Assembly: GCA_021205585.1 (NCBI GenBank)
Contig: JAJPXI010000143.1
Span: 1-13,566 of the forward strand
Direction of reading: 5' to 3'
DNA from: Oscillospiraceae bacterium
GTDB taxonomy: Bacteria; Bacillota; Clostridia; Oscillospirales; Oscillospiraceae
Length of the DNA: 13,566 nucleotides
Numbering within the stretch: the first letter of the stretch is position 1; each line of letters begins with the position of its first letter. The translations under genes and the position numbers were made by a program. Below are positions 12,153-13,566 of the stretch, piece after piece. The notes beneath the pieces are model-generated. The model saw nothing but the letters and a program-made list of their open reading frames with translations, ran no database searches and had not been told where the DNA came from.

Positions 12153-13397
12153 TTAAGAAATAGGTCGTGCGGCCTGCGCCGCCTGGGTAAAGTCCTCAAT
12201 GAGGTCCTCCGCGTCCTCAATGCCCACGCTGACCCGGATCAGGTCCTCAAACACTCCGGCGGCCTGCTGCTCCTGGGGCGAAGAGTGGTGAAAGATGCTG
12301 GACGCCGGGTGAATGGCCAGGGTGCGCACATCGCCAACATTGCTGATGATGTAGGCGCAGCGCAGCTGGTTCAGCAGGGCAAAGGCCCGCTCCCGACTGC
12401 CCGTCCGAAAGGTCAGCAGTGCCCCGCCCATCCCCCCGGCCATCTGGCGGCGGGTCAGATCGAAGGAGGAGCTGCTCTCCAGGCCCGGGTAGTTCACAGC
12501 GTACATGCCAGGAAGTTTTTCCAATGCCTGAGCCAAAGCCAGAGCGTTTTTACAGGCACGCTCCACGCGCAGTCCCAACGTCTCCAGACCGAGTACATTC
12601 AAAAAGGCGTTTTGGGGGGCCAAACAGGGGCCGAAATTCTGCCACAGATCCTGCCGCAGACGCTGGATATAGGCCAATTTGGGAATTTTCATATAGGGCT
12701 CCAGAGCGGGCCATCGGCCCGCGTCCCAGGGGAAGCGCCCCCCGTCCACAATCACGCCGCTGATGGCGCTGCCGCTGCCGTTGATGTACTTGGAGGAGGA
12801 GTGAATCACCACGTTAGCTCCCAATTGGAGGGGGCGCAGCAAAACCGGCGTGGCGGTGGTGCTGTCCACCAGCAGGGGCAGACCCCGGCTGTGGGCCAGT
12901 TGGGCCAGGGTCTCGATGTCCGTTACCTCCAGGCCGGGGTTGCTAATGGCTTCCACAAAAATCAGACGGGTTTTTTCATTGATTAGCGGCTCGATATCGC
13001 CGCAGCTGCTGGAGGAGGCGAGACGGGCACGGATGCCCAGATGCTCCAGGTCGTGAAACAGGGACAGGGTCCCACCATACAACTGACTGGCGGCAATGAA
13101 CTCATCCCCGGCACGCAGAATATTCAGCAGCGCCATGGACACCGCTGCCATCCCCGATGCGCAGGCCACCGCGCCTGCGCCCCCCTCCAGCTGTGCCATT
13201 CGCCGTTCAAATGTGCTCAGGGTGGGGTTGGCCAGCCTTGTGTAGGCAAAGCCGGGGGCGCGAGCGGCAAAAACCTGCTCCATTTGTTCCGCACTCTCCT
13301 GAGCAAAGGCCGAGACCTGGGCCACCGGGGGCAGGGGAGATCCGGTGGTGGAATCGACAGCGTCGGAGAAGTGCAGCAGCGATGTGTTCAGCTTCAT
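12153..13397 (-). CDS. metY: O-acetylhomoserine sulfhydrylase (Cys/Met PLP enzyme)
   Basis: This 414-residue PLP enzyme of the Cys/Met metabolism family has YTRLANPTLSTFERRMAQLEGG (52-73), the YGGT cofactor-phosphate region (107-110), D178 in LLVDST and the Schiff-base lysine K203 in HSSSKYINGSGS. The C-terminal sequence NVGDVRTLAIHPASSIFHH resembles MetY/OAH sulfhydrylases more than cystathionine enzymes. It forms homocysteine from an acylated homoserine and sulfide, or, in the Wolinella-type route, from a protein thiocarboxylate. The ATG at 13397 has GGGAG seven bases upstream. It is the first gene of a seven-gene run and has its own promoter at 13437-13465. Confidence 0.93.
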   Translation of the reverse strand: MKLNTSLLHFSDAVDSTTGSPLPPVAQVSAFAQESAEQMEQVFAARAPGFAYTRLANPTLSTFERRMAQLEGGAGAVACASGMAAVSMALLNILRAGDEFIAASQLYGGTLSLFHDLEHLGIRARLASSSSCGDIEPLINEKTRLIFVEAISNPGLEVTDIETLAQLAHSRGLPLLVDSTTATPVLLRPLQLGANVVIHSSSKYINGSGSAISGVIVDGGRFPWDAGRWPALEPYMKIPKLAYIQRLRQDLWQNFGPCLAPQNAFLNVLGLETLGLRVERACKNALALAQALEKLPGMYAVNYPGLESSSSFDLTRRQMAGGMGGALLTFRTGSRERAFALLNQLRCAYIISNVGDVRTLAIHPASSIFHHSSPQEQQAAGVFEDLIRVSVGIEDAEDLIEDFTQAAQAARPIS

Positions 13398-13436
13398 GGC
13401 ATAACTCCCTTATTCCTACTGCGTTGATAGGTTTAT

Positions 13437-13465
13437 ATCATACCAGAAGGAGGCTGGGAAAGCAA
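13437..13465 (-). promoter_or_regulatory. Candidate sigma-A promoter of the metY sulfur operon
   Basis: On the minus strand TTGCTT (13465-13460) and TATGAT (13442-13437) are separated by 17 bp. The predicted start is near 13430, giving a leader of about 33 bases. That leaves no room for a SAM riboswitch or T-box, so control, if any, is likely by a DNA-binding repressor; no operator was identified with confidence. Confidence 0.55.
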
Positions 13466-13516
13466 TAAAACCGATAAAAATGCAAACAGAGTCAGAAATA
13501 ATCAAAATAAATCTAA

Positions 13517-13566
13517 GGAAGCACTGATTAAATGCGCCTGCGGCGGCTGGCGGAACTTTTCCGCCA
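13517..13566. mobile_element. MITE-like element, copy 4, cut by the window end
   Basis: A YTAR site (CTAA, 13513-13516) is followed by the terminal repeat GGAAGCACTGATTAAATGCG and the arm GGCGGCTGGCGGAACTTTTC. The visible 50 bases match the complement of the right end of copy 3 at nearly every position. It lies about 120 bases upstream of metY. The other end and its target duplication lie outside the window. Confidence 0.8.

Noticed and set aside
13398..13512. SAM riboswitch or T-box leader ahead of metY
   Set aside because: The predicted leader is only about 33 bases and no conserved riboswitch stems or T-box sequence were seen.
4923..13566. An 8.5-kb inversion by recombination between the oppositely oriented copies 3 and 4
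   Set aside because: The flanking tetramers (CTAA/TTAG at copy 3, CTAA at copy 4) do not fit the swap such an inversion would leave, and copy 4 is incomplete. It remains possible but is unsupported.
1..13566. CRISPR arrays, tRNA, rRNA genes or phage genes
   Set aside because: No regularly spaced direct repeats, cloverleaf sequences, rRNA-like blocks or phage-type proteins were seen on either strand.

Overview
The window looks like chromosomal DNA from a high-GC, endospore-forming Clostridia, probably an Oscillospiraceae-type gut anaerobe. The reasons are spo0A and spoIVB, Gram-positive Shine-Dalgarno sequences and sigma-A style promoters. The genus cannot be fixed from the sequence alone.

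Layout. (1) 1-1294 (+): the C-terminal membrane half of a FeoB ferrous iron transporter, cut by the window edge. (2) 1302-1507: a chain of strong hairpins between the convergent feoB and spoIVB genes. (3) 1514-5015: a sporulation block on the minus strand. spo0A (TTG start, two tandem 0A boxes upstream) and spoIVB are separated by an opposite-strand DUF6512-like membrane gene. That gene is broken by a small non-coding transposable element; removing the element and one copy of its CTAG target duplication restores the frame exactly. (4) 5020-9174: a minus-strand operon of two paralogous ABC ATPases, an ABC-2 type permease and a YkgJ-like cysteine-cluster protein. A TetR-family regulator is encoded on the opposite strand. 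The two promoters overlap face to face across palindromes. A bidirectional terminator ends this block. (5) 9254-13442: a seven-gene minus-strand operon (metY, sulfite reductase, TusA-like, thioredoxin-like, ThiS-like carrier, MoeB/ThiF-like E1, JAMM protease) with a recognisable promoter.

The most interesting system is region 5. Its gene set matches the protein-thiocarboxylate route to homocysteine described in Wolinella succinogenes (HcyS/HcyF/HcyD/MetY/Sir). The carrier here ends in Gly-Gly-Gly-Cys, so the JAMM protease would have to remove a terminal Cys before activation (Ala in Wolinella). Inferred flow: sulfite is reduced to sulfide by the siroheme enzyme; the E1 adenylates the trimmed carrier and a thiocarboxylate forms; MetY moves the sulfur to an activated homoserine; the JAMM protease releases homocysteine.

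A second theme is a family of short MITE-like elements. Their ends read GGAAGcrCTGATTAAAT and they sit in YTAR sites. There are two complete copies, one degenerate copy and one copy cut by the window end. One disrupts a gene, and two lie within a few bases of the stop codons of spo0A and the ykgJ-like gene.
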